Assembly: GCF_001645685.2 (NCBI RefSeq)
Contig: NZ_CP017080.1
Coordinates: 2,470,001-2,534,000 of the forward strand
Length of the DNA stretch: 64,000 nucleotides
DNA from: Peribacillus muralis
GTDB lineage: Bacteria; Bacillota; Bacilli; Bacillales; DSM-1321
Direction of reading: 5' to 3'
Shown here: positions 63,877-64,000 of the stretch, piece by piece
Layout: each line of letters begins with the position of its first letter
Numbering within the stretch: position 1 is the first letter of the stretch
Program-made: the position numbers and the translations under genes
Notes under the pieces: model-generated
What the model was told of the DNA's origin: nothing
Database searches by the model: none
Seen by the model: the letters and a program-made list of their open reading frames with translations, nothing else

Positions 63877-64000
63877 TATTTTTTCTCCCCCGTCACTTTA
63901 ATTCTTGGATCGATCAACGTATAGGCAACATCAACGATGAATATCAAAATGATTAGCACTGCACTATACACAATGGTTGAACCAAGAATGACCGGGTAGT
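63876..64000 (-). CDS. oppB: Oligopeptide ABC transporter permease OppB (C-terminal fragment)
   Basis: The last 40 or so codons of a permease run in from the right edge: VILGSTIVYSAVLIILIFIV, a membrane helix, then DVAYTLIDPRIKV, the conserved C-terminal end of OppB/DppB. The start and the substrate-binding gene oppA, expected upstream, are outside the window. Confidence 0.88.
   Translation of the reverse strand, partial: YPVILGSTIVYSAVLIILIFIVDVAYTLIDPRIKVTGEKK

Noticed and set aside
1..64000. CRISPR array, tRNA or rRNA genes, prophage, or intact insertion sequence
   Set aside because: No regularly spaced repeats, no tRNA-like cloverleaf, no transposase or phage structural genes were seen in reading the window.

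Overview
The window is a chromosomal segment of a low-to-mid GC, endospore-forming Bacillaceae bacterium. The evidence is an alpha/beta-type small acid-soluble spore protein, a glgBCDA glycogen operon, Bacillus-type genes (pdxST, yueI, yezD, glnQHMP, DUF2642 proteins) and strong GGAGG ribosome binding sites. The gene mix resembles the Peribacillus (former Bacillus simplex) group, but that placement is inferred from memory and was not tested. I see no rRNA, tRNA, CRISPR array, prophage or intact insertion sequence.

Layout, with most genes on the minus strand. 1-6.1 kb: glycogen operon glgB-C-D-A (glgA runs off the left edge) and a short GH15 hydrolase with a cre-like box. 6.5-9.7 kb: a uracil-DNA glycosylase (mug), two DUF2642 genes, and a divergent glycosyltransferase. 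9.9-18.1 kb: the best-defined regulon, in which a consensus promoter and a SAM-I (S-box) riboswitch lead into yezD, cysH, sat, cysC, a siroheme sulfite reductase, a DUF3906 gene and three siroheme genes (sumT, sirB, sirC). A terminator then separates a TauE/SafE permease. 18.3-32.9 kb: FMN reductase, PLP synthase pdxST with divergent pdxR, D-serine dehydratase, a PabB-PabC fusion, two luciferase-like monooxygenases, an SF1 helicase, oligoendopeptidase F and azoreductase. 33-39.5 kb: YqcI/YcgG protein, spore SASP, an R2-like ligand-binding oxidase overlapping an iron alcohol dehydrogenase, a LuxR/GAF regulator broken by two compensating frameshifts, a phosphotransferase and a branched-chain aminotransferase with CodY-like boxes. 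40-50 kb: AI-2E-family exporter, YueI, L,D-transpeptidase, several very small genes, and the glutamine ABC operon glnQ-H-M-P. 50-60 kb: AEC transporter, guanine-type deaminase, 6-phosphogluconolactonase, endonuclease I, Nudix hydrolase, an omega-aminotransferase plus malonate-semialdehyde dehydrogenase pair, acetyltransferase, hydroxyacid dehydrogenase, cold shock protein and a crotonase. 60.5-64 kb: the 3' part of an oligopeptide ABC operon (oppB partial, oppC, oppD, oppF).

The sulfate region works as one pathway. Sat makes APS and CysH reduces it to sulfite. Sulfite reductase makes sulfide using siroheme supplied by SumT, SirC and SirB. CysC makes PAPS. The riboswitch ties the whole set to the S-adenosylmethionine level.

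Three short coding regions not caught by ordinary length cutoffs were read from the sequence: yezD (47 aa, TTG start), a 42-aa acidic protein (TTG start) and a 33-aa membrane peptide. Two further loci look broken: the LuxR/GAF regulator and a short ORF just downstream of the opp operon. Start codons were moved from the longest reading frame wherever a clear ribosome binding site demanded it; those choices are stated in the entries.
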